Source: Lachnospiraceae bacterium (GTDB lineage: Bacteria; Bacillota; Clostridia; Lachnospirales; Lachnospiraceae). From it: DNA of 64,000 bases. Of this stretch, positions 43,097 through 52,611 are shown piece by piece. The notes below the pieces were generated by a model. The model was not told where the DNA came from, ran no database searches, and saw nothing but the letters and a program-made list of their open reading frames with translations. The stretch spans positions 108,957-172,956 of the forward strand of contig JAFUFL010000073.1 of NCBI GenBank assembly GCA_017469935.1, read 5' to 3'. The translations under genes and the position numbers were made by a program. Positions within the stretch are counted from its first letter, which is position 1; every line of letters starts with the position of its first letter.

Positions 43097-45130
43097 ATGA
43101 ATCTTCAGACAGAAGTAGGAAAATTAAAGAGAGTCGGCCCCAAGACGGCGCAGCTGCTGTCTGACAGGGGACTCAGCACAGCCGGGGACCTGGTCAGCTA
43201 CTACCCCTACCGGTATGAGAAATATGTCAGTCTCAGCGCCGTGTCCGCGACGGAAGAAGACAGGGAGTGCGCCGTGCTGCTCACGGTGATCGGCAAGGGC
43301 ACGAATATTCGAACTGGAGGGCGCTCCCTGTGCCAGTTTAAGGCAGCCGACGCGACCGGAGACTGCAGGATCACCTTCTTCAACATGCCTTATATGGTCA
43401 AAAATCTGCCGCCGGGATCACAGCGGGTCTTCATGGGCGTCATGAAGAAGAGCCCCAGAGGGCTTCGCTTCATGCAGCAGCCGAGGGTGTACTCCCGCGA
43501 AGACTATCACGACCTGGAAGGGACGCTGCAGCCGGTTTATCCTCTGTTTCAGGGAATGAAGAACAAGCAGATCAGCGCGCTGGTCGACCAGGTCCTGGAG
43601 GGACTTCCGGAATTTGAGGACTATCTGGAAGAGCGCGACAGGGAGAGACTGGGGCTGTGCACGCGGGACCGGGCCATACGGGGCGTTCACCATCCCGGCA
43701 GCATGGAAGAGCTGGGAAGAGCCAGGAACAGGCTGATCTTCGACGAATTCTTCGAGTTCATTCTGGGAATCCGAAAGAAAAAGAAAGAAAATGAAGGCCT
43801 TCGAAACGAGAATCCGATGCGGCCCGAGAGGCTTCCGGACGAGCTCATCGAAAAGCTTCCTTATTCCCTCACAGGGGCCCAGAAGCGGGCCTGGGAGGAG
43901 ATCCGCAGGGATCTCACGGGAGAATTTGTCATGAGCCGCCTGCTGCAGGGAGACGTCGGATCGGGAAAGACGATCCTGGCTTTTCTCGCTCTTTTGCTCT
44001 GCAGTGCCAATCACAGGCAGGGGGCTCTCATGGCGCCCACGGAAGTGCTGGCCAGGCAGCATATGGAAAACCTGACAAAGCTTAAAGATCAGTACGATCT
44101 TCCGATCCACCCTGTTCTCCTGACGGGATCCGTAAAGGGAAAGGCCAGAAAAGAGGCGTATGAAAAGATCGCTTCCGGAGAGGCGGATATCATCATAGGC
44201 ACCCATGCCCTGATCCAGGACAGCGTGGAATACGCGGACCTGGGGCTGGTAGTGACGGACGAGCAGCACAGGTTCGGCGTCCGGCAGAGGGAGAGCCTTG
44301 CGGGAAAGGGAAAGGCCGTGCCGGTTCTTGTCATGAGCGCCACGCCCATTCCGAGGACCCTTGCCATTATCATGTACGGGGACCTTCAGATCTCCGTGCT
44401 GGACGAGATGCCGGCCGGCAGGCTTCCGATCAAGAATCTGGCCATCGGTTCCACCGAGCGCAGGAGGATCTATCGATTTATGTACGGACAGATCAGGCAG
44501 GGGAGGCAGGCGTACGTGATCTGCCCCGAAGTGGAAGAAGGCGTGATGAGTGATCTCGAGAACGTACAGGATTACACGGAAAAACTGAGAAAGATCTTCC
44601 CGCCGGAGGTCGTCATCGATTCTCTCAACGGCCGCATGAAACCTGCCGAAAAGACCGAGATCATGGAGCGCTTCGGAAGCGGACAGACCGATATCCTGGT
44701 CTCGACAACCGTTATTGAAGTCGGAATCGATGTACCTAATGCGTCCGTGATCGCGATTGAAAACGCGGAGAGATTCGGCATGTCGCAGCTTCATCAGCTC
44801 AGGGGCCGCGTCGGAAGAGGAGAGTGGCAGTCTTACTGTGTTTTCCTCTACACGCAGGGGGAAGGCGAAGGCGCCGGGAAACCCAAGAGGCTGGAGATCC
44901 TCGAGAAGACGAACGACGGGTTCAAAATAGCGGAGGAGGACCTTAAGCTCCGCGGCCCGGGGGATCTGTTCGGCGAGAGGCAGAGCGGAGAACTGGGGTT
45001 TGTGCTCGCTGATATCTATGAAGACTCCGCGATCATGCGAAAGGCGGCCGCCTATGTCGACGAGGTCCTGGCCGTCAATCCGGACTTTAAGACGCCGCAC
45101 ATGCGGCGGCTGGATTTCAGATCGATTTAG
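43097..45130 (+). CDS. recG: ATP-dependent DNA helicase RecG
   Basis: RecG remodels stalled replication forks and Holliday junctions. The 677-residue product has the N-terminal wedge/OB domain, Walker A LLQGDVGSGKT (about residues 290-300), the DExH-type TDEQHRFG, SATPIPRTLA, and a C-terminal helicase half with QLRGRVGRG. ATG 43097 gives the family N-terminus (LQTEVGKLKRVGP) and has AGAAGG upstream; an extension to 43013 is open but has no signal. Confidence 0.97.
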   Translation: MNLQTEVGKLKRVGPKTAQLLSDRGLSTAGDLVSYYPYRYEKYVSLSAVSATEEDRECAVLLTVIGKGTNIRTGGRSLCQFKAADATGDCRITFFNMPYMVKNLPPGSQRVFMGVMKKSPRGLRFMQQPRVYSREDYHDLEGTLQPVYPLFQGMKNKQISALVDQVLEGLPEFEDYLEERDRERLGLCTRDRAIRGVHHPGSMEELGRARNRLIFDEFFEFILGIRKKKKENEGLRNENPMRPERLPDELIEKLPYSLTGAQKRAWEEIRRDLTGEFVMSRLLQGDVGSGKTILAFLALLLCSANHRQGALMAPTEVLARQHMENLTKLKDQYDLPIHPVLLTGSVKGKARKEAYEKIASGEADIIIGTHALIQDSVEYADLGLVVTDEQHRFGVRQRESLAGKGKAVPVLVMSATPIPRTLAIIMYGDLQISVLDEMPAGRLPIKNLAIGSTERRRIYRFMYGQIRQGRQAYVICPEVEEGVMSDLENVQDYTEKLRKIFPPEVVIDSLNGRMKPAEKTEIMERFGSGQTDILVSTTVIEVGIDVPNASVIAIENAERFGMSQLHQLRGRVGRGEWQSYCVFLYTQGEGEGAGKPKRLEILEKTNDGFKIAEEDLKLRGPGDLFGERQSGELGFVLADIYEDSAIMRKAAAYVDEVLAVNPDFKTPHMRRLDFRSI

Positions 45131-45225
45131 AGCGAGGTTGACTTTCGGCGCGCATATTATTATGATGATTTCTGACTGTGGTTTTTTTCAGAGATAAGAG
45201 CCTCTGAGAGTTATGCTCTGAACCG

Positions 45226-45284
45226 GCCCGCGAGTCTTACGGGCAGCCCGCACACGACCAGGCGTCGCAGAGAGAGCCTTAACG
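45226..45284. repeat. Dispersed structured repeat, diverged copy upstream of the degV gene
   Basis: The block CAGCCCGCAC-ACG followed by a stretch ending AGAGCCTTAA aligns with the right half of the copy at 48173-48252, but with many changes. It fills most of the 178-base gap between recG and the DegV gene, together with a separate hairpin (GAGCCTCTGAGAG region, 45199-45222). Confidence 0.45.
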
Positions 45285-45308
45285 TTTCCGAATGAAATGG
45301 AGAAAAAG

Positions 45309-46181
45309 ATGTCGAAGATTGCAGTGATCACGGACAGCAACGCACACTTTACCCCTCAGGAAGAGAAGGAACTGGGAATCTCGGTAGTTCCCATGCCCTT
45401 TACGATCGGGGACAAGACTTACTATGAAGGAGTGACTCTCAGCAGAGAAGAGTTCTATGAAAAGATGGCCGGCGGCGCTTCTATTGTGACAAGTCAGCCT
45501 TCCCCTTCGAATGTGATGGAGATCTGGGACAAGGCGCTTGAGACGCACGACGAGGTCGTTTATATCCCTATGAGCAGCGGCTTATCGGGGTCCTGCCAGA
45601 GCGCGAGAATGCTTGCCGAGGACTACGACGGCAAGGTTCAGGTCGTCAATAACCAGAGAATCTCCGTCACGCAGAAAAGATCCGTACAGGATGCGCTCGA
45701 AATGGCGGAAAGAGGCTTGAGCGCGGCGCAGATCAGGCACAAGCTCGAAGAGGTGAAATACGAGTCCAGCATCTATATCATGCTCGACACGCTCCACTAT
45801 CTCAAGAAGGGCGGGAGAATCACTCCGGCAGCGGCGGCAGTGGGAACACTCCTTCGGATCAAGCCCGTTCTGCAGATCAAGGGCGAGAGACTTGACGCGT
45901 TCTCCAAAGCCCGTACAGTGGGTCAGGGCAAGAATATCATGATCAATGCCATGAAGCATGACATTGAGACGATGTACGGAGGACTGGACAAGGGCGACGT
46001 GTGGCTGTATGCCGTTCACGGCAATGTCCCGGAGCAGTTCGCGGAGTACAGCGAGGAAGTGCGCGCCGCGTTCCCCGGCATAAAGGTCTATGAAGATGTC
46101 CTTTCACTGAGCGTCTCCTGCCATATCGGCCCCGGTGCGCTCGCGATCGCCTGCTCAAGGAAGATTCCCTTCGACAACTGA
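45309..46181 (+). CDS. DegV family fatty acid-binding protein (FakB-like)
   Basis: DegV/FakB proteins hold a fatty acid while FakA phosphorylates it. The 290-residue product has the DegV marks VITDSNAHF at the N-terminus, TSQPSPSNV (about residues 60-68), SSGLSGSCQSA (about 91-101) and LLRIKPVLQI near 190. ATG 45309 follows GGAG at a good distance; ATG 45297 contains the Shine-Dalgarno itself and is rejected. Which fatty acid it binds cannot be told. Confidence 0.9.
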   Translation: MSKIAVITDSNAHFTPQEEKELGISVVPMPFTIGDKTYYEGVTLSREEFYEKMAGGASIVTSQPSPSNVMEIWDKALETHDEVVYIPMSSGLSGSCQSARMLAEDYDGKVQVVNNQRISVTQKRSVQDALEMAERGLSAAQIRHKLEEVKYESSIYIMLDTLHYLKKGGRITPAAAAVGTLLRIKPVLQIKGERLDAFSKARTVGQGKNIMINAMKHDIETMYGGLDKGDVWLYAVHGNVPEQFAEYSEEVRAAFPGIKVYEDVLSLSVSCHIGPGALAIACSRKIPFDN

Positions 46182-46234
46182 AGGACATAAGACTCGAGAT
46201 CAAGAGGACATAAATACAGGAATAGGAAATCTGA

Positions 46235-48175
46235 ATGGCGAATATAAATCAGGAATCTAATAGTTACGACGAAAGCAGCATCAAGGTGCTCGAAGGCCTC
46301 GAAGCCGTCAGGATCAGGCCCGGCATGTACATCGGCAGCGTCTCCACGAGAGGTCTCAACCACCTGATCTACGAGATCGTGGACAACGCCGTCGACGAAC
46401 ACCTCGCCGGATTCTGTACTACGATCAAAGTGACCCTGGAAGCGGACGGCTCCTGCACAGTGGAGGACAACGGCAGAGGCATTCCGATCGGAATGCACGA
46501 AAAAGGCGTGAGCGCGGAGCGCGTCGTGTTCACGACGCTTCACGCCGGCGGCAAATTTGATAATAACGCATATAAGACCAGCGGAGGACTGCACGGCGTG
46601 GGCTCTTCGGTGGTCAATGCGCTCTCCGAGAGAATGACCGTCAGCGTTGGCAGAGGCGGTCTTCTTTATGAGGACAGATATGAGAGGGGCAATCCGACCA
46701 TCGAGCTTGTGGACGGCCTCTTACCTGTCGTGGGCAAGACGAAGTGGACCGGGACCAGGATCAATTTCCTGCCCGACCCGGAGATCTTCGAAAAGACAAG
46801 GTTCCGGGAAGAAGATATCAAGAGCCGGATGCATGAGACGACCTATCTCAACCCGGAGCTCACGATCGAATTTACGGACAAGAGAAAAGAGCCGGCGGAA
46901 GAGCTGGTCTTTCACGAGCCTGACGGAATCGTCGGGTTTATTCGTGCGCTCAATAAGTCCAAGGAGACGCTGACGGACGTCATCTACTTCAAGGGAATGA
47001 GCGACCAGATCACCGTCGAAGGGGCGTTCCAGTTCGTCAATGAGTTCCACGAAAATGTGCTCGGATTCTGCAACAACATCTACAATGCGGAGGGCGGCAC
47101 GCATCTGACCGGCTTTAAGACCATCTTTACCCAGGTCATCAACAACTACGCAAGGCAGCTCGGAACACTCAAGGAAAAGGACGCCAATTTCACGGGCGCC
47201 GATATCAGAAACGGGATGACGGCGGTCATCTCCATCAAGCACCCGGATCCCAGGTTCGAAGGACAGACCAAGACTAAGCTGGACAACCAGGACGCGTCCA
47301 AGGCCGTGAGCCAGGTGGCGGGAGATGAGATCGTTCACTATTTTGACAGGAATCTCGAAGTCCTTAAGACCGTGATCAGCTGCGCCGAAAAAGCGGCGAA
47401 GATCAGGAAGACGGAGGAAAAGACAAAGACAAATCTGCTGGTTAAACAGAAGTTTTCCTTCGATTCCAACGGAAAGCTGGCCAACTGCACCAGCCGGGAG
47501 GCGGACAAATGCGAGATCTTCATCGTGGAGGGCGACTCGGCCGGCGGCAGTGCCAAGATGGCGAGAGACCGCATGTACCAGGCGATCCTGCCTATTCGCG
47601 GCAAGATCCTCAATGTGGAGAAGGCCAGCATCGATAAGATCCTGGCAAACGCCGAGATCAAGACCATGATCAATGCCTTCGGCTGCGGCTTTTCGGAAGG
47701 CTACGGCAATAACTTCGATATCACAAAGCTCAGATACGACAAGATCATCATCATGGCGGATGCGGATGTGGACGGGGCGCATATTTCGACGCTCCTTCTG
47801 ACTCTGTTCTACCGATTCATGCCGGAACTGATCTACGAGGGGCATGTCTATGTCGCGATGCCCCCGCTCTACAAAGTCGTCCCCAAGCGGGGAGACGGCG
47901 AGGGCGAGTACCTTTACGACGACTACGCGCTGGCAAAATACAGAAAGACGCACAAAGGTGATTTTTCACTGCAGAGATACAAAGGCCTTGGAGAGATGGA
48001 CCCGGAGCAGCTCTGGGAGACCACGCTGGATCCCGAGAGGCGCTTCATGAGACAGGTGCAGATCGAGGACGCCATTCACGCCTCCGAGATCACGGAACTT
48101 CTTATGGGAAGCGAAGTGCCGCCCAGAAAGAAGTTCATACACGATCACGCGGATGATGCTCAGCTAGACATTTGA
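46235..48175 (+). CDS. Type IIA topoisomerase subunit B (ParE/GyrB family)
   Basis: This is the ATPase subunit of a type IIA topoisomerase. The 646-residue product has the GHKL ATPase motifs EIVDNAVDEH, EDNGRGIPIGMHEKG and GLHGVGSSVVNAL (residues about 46-125), the transducer domain, and Toprim motifs VEGDSAGGSAKMARDR (about 431-446) and MADADVDGAHI. The family B subunits of gyrase and topoisomerase IV are hard to separate by motif. The partner A subunit downstream lacks a GyrA box, which favours topoisomerase IV (ParE). Its stop codon lies within the start of a dispersed repeat. Confidence 0.9.
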   Translation: MANINQESNSYDESSIKVLEGLEAVRIRPGMYIGSVSTRGLNHLIYEIVDNAVDEHLAGFCTTIKVTLEADGSCTVEDNGRGIPIGMHEKGVSAERVVFTTLHAGGKFDNNAYKTSGGLHGVGSSVVNALSERMTVSVGRGGLLYEDRYERGNPTIELVDGLLPVVGKTKWTGTRINFLPDPEIFEKTRFREEDIKSRMHETTYLNPELTIEFTDKRKEPAEELVFHEPDGIVGFIRALNKSKETLTDVIYFKGMSDQITVEGAFQFVNEFHENVLGFCNNIYNAEGGTHLTGFKTIFTQVINNYARQLGTLKEKDANFTGADIRNGMTAVISIKHPDPRFEGQTKTKLDNQDASKAVSQVAGDEIVHYFDRNLEVLKTVISCAEKAAKIRKTEEKTKTNLLVKQKFSFDSNGKLANCTSREADKCEIFIVEGDSAGGSAKMARDRMYQAILPIRGKILNVEKASIDKILANAEIKTMINAFGCGFSEGYGNNFDITKLRYDKIIIMADADVDGAHISTLLLTLFYRFMPELIYEGHVYVAMPPLYKVVPKRGDGEGEYLYDDYALAKYRKTHKGDFSLQRYKGLGEMDPEQLWETTLDPERRFMRQVQIEDAIHASEITELLMGSEVPPRKKFIHDHADDAQLDI

Positions 48176-48252
48176 TGCACACGCGTGCGGAAAGGAAGGA
48201 GCTGTCCGAAGGACAGCCCGCACGCGGCGCGGCGGCTCGCTCTGCGAGCCTT
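48171..48252. repeat. Dispersed structured repeat, most complete copy, between the two topoisomerase genes
   Basis: The element can fold into nested hairpins: CGCGTGCGG with CCGCACGCG as outer stem, GCTGTCC/GGACAGC inside, then GGCTCGC/GCGAGCC. Related copies lie at 22007-22034, 23232-23311, 29474-29498 and 45226-45284. It occupies most of the 118-base gap inside an otherwise tight gene pair. Confidence 0.7.
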
Positions 48253-48293
48253 GAAAAATGCACCTGCCCTGAAAAGGAGAGACAATAATATTT

Positions 48294-50603
48294 ATGCCTA
48301 AAGACGATCAGAATAAGAACAGTAAAAAGGGAAAAAGAAAGGCGGAAGACACCTTCGCGCAGACTCCGCAGGAACAGATCCTCAAGACGGAGTACTCCGA
48401 ACTGATGCAGAAGTCCTACATCGACTACGCGATGAGCGTCATCGTTGCCAGAGCGCTTCCCGACGTCAGGGACAGCCTCAAGCCCGTGCAGAGAAGGACT
48501 CTCTATGACATGCATGAGCTGGGAATCCGGTCCGACAGGCCTTACAGAAAGAGCGCCCGTATCGTGGGCGACACCATGGGTAAATATCACCCTCACGGCG
48601 ACAGCTCGATCTATGACTCGCTGGTCGTAATGGCACAGGATTTCAAGAAAGAAGTCCCGCTGGTAGACGGACACGGAAATTTCGGCAATATCGAAGGCGA
48701 CGGCGCAGCCGCCATGCGATACACCGAGGCGAGGCTCCAGAAGATCACGGAGGAGGCGTTCCTCTCCGATCTGGACAAGGATGTCGTCGACTTTGTTCCC
48801 AACTTCGATGAGAACGAGAAGGAGCCCGAAGTCCTGCCTGTCAAGATCCCCAACTTCCTGATCAACGGATCCGAAGGAATCGCGGTAGGTATGGCAACCA
48901 GTACGCCGCCCCACAACCTGGGGGAAGTAATCGACGCCGAGATCGCCTTCCTCGAGAATCCCGAGCTGACGAACAGCGAGCTCATGCAGTATATCCAGGG
49001 ACCTGATTTTCCCACCGGCGGCATTGTGGTCAACAGGGACGAGCTGGCCGAGATCTATGAGACGGGGACCGGAAAAGTGCGCCTGAGGGGCTGCACCGAG
49101 GTGGAAAAGGGCCGCTCCGGCCATATCAACCTGATCATCACGCAGATCCCGTACACGATGATCGGCGCCGGTATCGGCAAATTCCTTTCCGATATCGCCG
49201 CCCTTTCCGAGAAAAAGATTACAAGCGATATCATCGATATCACGAACCAGTCCGATAAAGAGGGAATCCGCATCGTCATTGAGCTGAAGAAGGACACGGA
49301 CGTAGAGAATTTCTGCAACCTTCTTTACAAGAAGACCCGCCTGGAAGACACTTTCGGCGTGAACATGCTCGCGATCCGCGACGGACGTCCGGAGACGCTC
49401 AGCCTTCGGGAGATCCTCAAAGCCAACACCGACTTCCTTTATCAGACGACCACGAGAAAGTATGAGAACCTGCTGGAGAAAGAGCGCAAAAAGAGGGAGA
49501 TCCAGGAAGGCCTCATAAAAGCGGTCAATGTGATCGACCTGATCATTGAGATCCTTCGCGGCGCCAGGGACAGAAAGACGGTCAAGAACTGCCTTGTGAA
49601 CGGCGAGACAAGAGGAATTAAATTCAGGAGCGAGGAGTCCGAGATCATGGCGACGCAGCTGGCCTTCACGGAGGCGCAGGCGGACGCTATTTTGGACATG
49701 CGGCTGTACAAATTGATCGGTCTCGAACTGGAAGCGCTTATCAAAGAGCACGAGCAGACGGTCGCCAATATCTATCTCTACGAAGACATTCTCGAGGAGC
49801 ACGACTCCATGACAAAGGTCCTGCGCTCCGAACTGACCGCTATCCGGGATAAGTACGCAAGGCCCAGAAGAACGCAGATCACACAGGCCGAGGCCGTCAC
49901 ATATGTTGCCAGAGAAGAGGAGGCGGACCGCGAACTTCTCTTTGTAATGGACCGCTTCGGGTATGCCAAGACCATGGAGCCCGCCGCCTACTCCAGAAAC
50001 CAGGAGTCCGTGGAGAGCAGCTACAAGTACTATTTCATGTGCAGGAGCACGGGCAGGATCTGCCTGTTCACCGACTCCGGGATCATGCACACGGTAAAAG
50101 TCTCCGACCTTCCTATGGGGAAACTCAGGGACAAGGGCATTCCCATCGACAATGTGGGCAATTTCGACTCGTCCAAAGAAGAGATCGTCATGGTCTGCAG
50201 CCAGTCCGATCTCAACCTCTACAGGATCCTGTTCGTGTCGTCGGGCGGGCTTGCCAAAATAGTGAGCGGAGGAGAGTTTGAGACCCGCCTCAAGACCGTA
50301 AATGCGACAAAGCTCGCGGAGGGAGACTCCCTTGTAGGTGCGTGCGTGATCACGGACCAGAAATACGCCGTACTGATCACGGCCAAGGGCTATCTCTTTA
50401 AATATCCGCTGGATAAGATCTCCGAAATGAAGAAGACGGCAGCGGGCGCAAAGATCATGACGCTGGGCAAGGAGGATCTCGTGGAGAGGGTGGTCCTTGC
50501 CGGTGAGAAAGAAGACAAACCGCTTGTACACAGAGAGGTTGAAGTCGACCTGAATAAGGTGCGCCCGGGAGGCAAGTACGGAAAGGGAAGCAAGCGATTC
50601 TGA
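48294..50603 (+). CDS. Type IIA topoisomerase subunit A (ParC/GyrA family)
   Basis: This is the DNA-cleaving subunit partnered with the upstream B subunit. The 769-residue product has the QRR-containing winged-helix KPVQRRTLYDM and the catalytic tyrosine in AAMRYTEARL (Tyr143), a coiled-coil tower, and a C-terminal beta-pinwheel. The GyrA box (QRRGGKG-like) that confers negative supercoiling is not found; the region around residues 560-580 reads SRNQESVESSY instead. This favours a decatenase role (ParC). The assignment rests on the absence of the box and would be settled by finding a canonical gyrBA pair elsewhere in the genome. Confidence 0.88.
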   Translation: MPKDDQNKNSKKGKRKAEDTFAQTPQEQILKTEYSELMQKSYIDYAMSVIVARALPDVRDSLKPVQRRTLYDMHELGIRSDRPYRKSARIVGDTMGKYHPHGDSSIYDSLVVMAQDFKKEVPLVDGHGNFGNIEGDGAAAMRYTEARLQKITEEAFLSDLDKDVVDFVPNFDENEKEPEVLPVKIPNFLINGSEGIAVGMATSTPPHNLGEVIDAEIAFLENPELTNSELMQYIQGPDFPTGGIVVNRDELAEIYETGTGKVRLRGCTEVEKGRSGHINLIITQIPYTMIGAGIGKFLSDIAALSEKKITSDIIDITNQSDKEGIRIVIELKKDTDVENFCNLLYKKTRLEDTFGVNMLAIRDGRPETLSLREILKANTDFLYQTTTRKYENLLEKERKKREIQEGLIKAVNVIDLIIEILRGARDRKTVKNCLVNGETRGIKFRSEESEIMATQLAFTEAQADAILDMRLYKLIGLELEALIKEHEQTVANIYLYEDILEEHDSMTKVLRSELTAIRDKYARPRRTQITQAEAVTYVAREEEADRELLFVMDRFGYAKTMEPAAYSRNQESVESSYKYYFMCRSTGRICLFTDSGIMHTVKVSDLPMGKLRDKGIPIDNVGNFDSSKEEIVMVCSQSDLNLYRILFVSSGGLAKIVSGGEFETRLKTVNATKLAEGDSLVGACVITDQKYAVLITAKGYLFKYPLDKISEMKKTAAGAKIMTLGKEDLVERVVLAGEKEDKPLVHREVEVDLNKVRPGGKYGKGSKRF

Positions 50604-50725
50604 AAAAGGAATTGAGAGCAGGCCCCTTGGCAGATTTGAGATAGACAAAAAAGAGAAGATTTAATACACTTTACATAGGAACGGGGCGGGAGAAGAAGCC
50701 TGCCCTGATTTTGAGGAAGAGGACT

Positions 50726-51286
50726 ATGAGAGTAATTGCGGGAAGCGCAAGACGGCTGAAGCTCGTCGCACCCTACGGCCTTGACACAAGACCCACACAG
50801 GACATTATCAAAGAGACGCTGTTCAACATCATTCAGGCGGATGTGCCGGGCTCGATCTTTGTCGATCTCTGTGCCGGAAGCGGCGCGATCGGGATCGAGG
50901 CGCTCAGCCGCGGGGCAAAGCGCGCGTATTTTGTGGAGAACGGGCGGGAAGCCTGTGCCTGCATACAGAAGAACCTTCACACGACCCACTTTGAAGAGGA
51001 GGCCGTGCTCCTGAAGCAGGATGTGCTTAGCGCGCTCCGCCATATCCACGAGAAGGAAGTGGATATCATCTACGCGGACCCGCCGTATGAGGCGCAGACG
51101 GTCCACGATATTCTCCGTGCGCTTTCGAATACCGGATTCGTCACGGACAATACGCTGATCATCGTCGAGTCATCTCTGGATACGGATTTTTCCTATCTGG
51201 AAGAGATCGGCTTCACGCTGGTGAGAGAGAAGGACTATAAGGCAAACCGCCATCTGTTCATCAGACGGACCATTAGCGAGGAATGA
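50726..51286 (+). CDS. rsmD: 16S rRNA (guanine966-N2)-methyltransferase RsmD
   Basis: RsmD methylates G966 of 16S rRNA using SAM. The 186-residue product starts MRVIAGSARR, the family start, with SAM-binding VDLCAGSGAIGIEALSRG (about residues 46-63) and the catalytic YADPPYE (about 118-124). ATG 50726 has GAGGAAGAGG upstream. It precedes coaD, the usual Firmicute pairing. A weak hairpin (GGGCGGG/CCTGCCC) in the 122-base gap before it may end part of the topoisomerase transcript. Confidence 0.95.
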   Translation: MRVIAGSARRLKLVAPYGLDTRPTQDIIKETLFNIIQADVPGSIFVDLCAGSGAIGIEALSRGAKRAYFVENGREACACIQKNLHTTHFEEEAVLLKQDVLSALRHIHEKEVDIIYADPPYEAQTVHDILRALSNTGFVTDNTLIIVESSLDTDFSYLEEIGFTLVREKDYKANRHLFIRRTISEE

Positions 51287-51345
51287 ATCCTTAAGGCACG
51301 GCAAGATCCGAAAAAAAGCATTTGAACTACAGAAAGGGCAACGAC

Positions 51346-51855
51346 ATGAAACACGCGATTTACCCCGGCAGCTTTGACCCGGTCACTTACGGACACATCG
51401 ATATTATGAAGAGAGCCGCCGAAATGTTTGACGATCTGACGGTCTGCGTTTTGGACAATAAAGCTAAAACTCCATTGTTTTCTGTAGACGAACGTGTTAA
51501 AATGTTACGCAAAGTGTCAGAAAATATTCCGAATGTACGCGTCGATTCTTATTACGGATTATTGATGGATTATGCACGAAAGATCGACTGTCATATCTCT
51601 GTCCGCGGACTCAGGGCCGTCACGGATTTTGAATATGAACTGCAGATCGCGCAGGCAAACCGGACCATATCCGACGGCTGGCTCGATACGATCTTTATAA
51701 CCAGCAGCATGGAATACGCTTACCTGAGCTCTTCCGTGGTCAAGGAAATCGCGTCCTTCGGAGGCGACATAAAGTTTTGCGTTCCGCCCAGTATTGAAGA
51801 AGAGGTCATCGGAAAGATGAGGATTCTTCATCCGGAATTTTACAGCAATAAATAA
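51346..51855 (+). CDS. coaD: Phosphopantetheine adenylyltransferase CoaD
   Basis: CoaD transfers AMP from ATP to 4'-phosphopantetheine in coenzyme A synthesis. The 169-residue product has the nucleotidyltransferase signature YPGSFDPVTYGHIDI (residues 5-19, T/HxGH motif) and YLSSSVVKEIA near residue 126. AGAAAGGG seven bases upstream supports ATG 51346. It is 14 bases from the coiled-coil gene, so the two are co-transcribed. Confidence 0.97.
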   Translation: MKHAIYPGSFDPVTYGHIDIMKRAAEMFDDLTVCVLDNKAKTPLFSVDERVKMLRKVSENIPNVRVDSYYGLLMDYARKIDCHISVRGLRAVTDFEYELQIAQANRTISDGWLDTIFITSSMEYAYLSSSVVKEIASFGGDIKFCVPPSIEEEVIGKMRILHPEFYSNK

Positions 51856-51869
51856 GGAGGATTGGAAAT

Positions 51870-52523
51870 ATGAGCAGCAAAATCGAGCAGATGATCGACC
51901 AGATTGAGGATTTTATTGATTCCTGCAGATATCAGACTTTTTCCAAAACAAATATTATAGTAGATAAGGACGAGCTGGATGCGCTGCTCGAAGAGCTCCG
52001 CGCCAAGGTTCCCGATGAGATCCGCCACTACCAGCGCATCGTGGCCAACAAGGAAGCAATCCTTGAGGATGCGAGAAGGAAAGCGGACGAGATGATCAAT
52101 GAGGCAAACGTGCACTCCAACGAGCTTGTCAATGAGCATGAGATCATGCAGCAGGCTTACGCACAGGCCAACGACATCGTCAGGATGGCTACGCAGCAGG
52201 GACAGGATATCCTTGACAAGGCCATGAGCGAAGCGAACGGCTACAAGGAGGCCGCTAACCGCTACATGGATGATATGCTCGCCGATCTCGAGAAGAGCAC
52301 TGTGAGCGCACAGAATAACCTGACCGCCATTTTCCACAACTTCTACGATGAGATGTCGGATTATATCGACACGGTACGCCAGAACCGGGCTGAGCTCGCT
52401 CCGCAGGACGAGGAAGGAGATGATTCCGGTCTGATGCAGGACCTCGACGAGGGCGAGCCTGATGAGTACGACGAGGAAGAGGATGATTCCGGTTTTGTGA
52501 ACACGGATATGGTTCAGGATTAA
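51870..52523 (+). CDS. Coiled-coil protein of unknown function
   Basis: I cannot assign a function. The 217-residue protein is mostly helical. Residues about 30-170 are rich in Glu, Ala, Lys and Gln with heptad-like spacing, similar in style to ATPase stalk or DivIVA-like proteins. The last 45 residues are very acidic with two DDSG motifs and probably disordered. It has no membrane helix. A related gene after coaD is common in Lachnospiraceae (family memory, not verified). GGAGG precedes the ATG, and a strong terminator follows. Confidence 0.8.
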   Translation: MSSKIEQMIDQIEDFIDSCRYQTFSKTNIIVDKDELDALLEELRAKVPDEIRHYQRIVANKEAILEDARRKADEMINEANVHSNELVNEHEIMQQAYAQANDIVRMATQQGQDILDKAMSEANGYKEAANRYMDDMLADLEKSTVSAQNNLTAIFHNFYDEMSDYIDTVRQNRAELAPQDEEGDDSGLMQDLDEGEPDEYDEEEDDSGFVNTDMVQD

Positions 52524-52542
52524 TACTTATGGGTATTGCGCG

Positions 52543-52580
52543 GGACATCTTTTCACTAAGAGGAAAAGATGTCCTGTTTT
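52543..52580 (+). terminator. Intrinsic terminator after the coiled-coil gene
   Basis: A perfect 12-bp stem GGACATCTTTTC/GAAAAGATGTCC with an 8-base loop, followed by TGTTTT. Confidence 0.82.
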
Positions 52581-52611
52581 GACGTTATTGGAGCATTTAT
52601 TTGGAGCATTT

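Noticed and set aside
48135-50648. Very long open frame on the minus strand opposite the topoisomerase A gene
   Set aside because: It mirrors the codon pattern of a certain gene on the plus strand, has no ribosome-binding site and encodes no recognisable domain.
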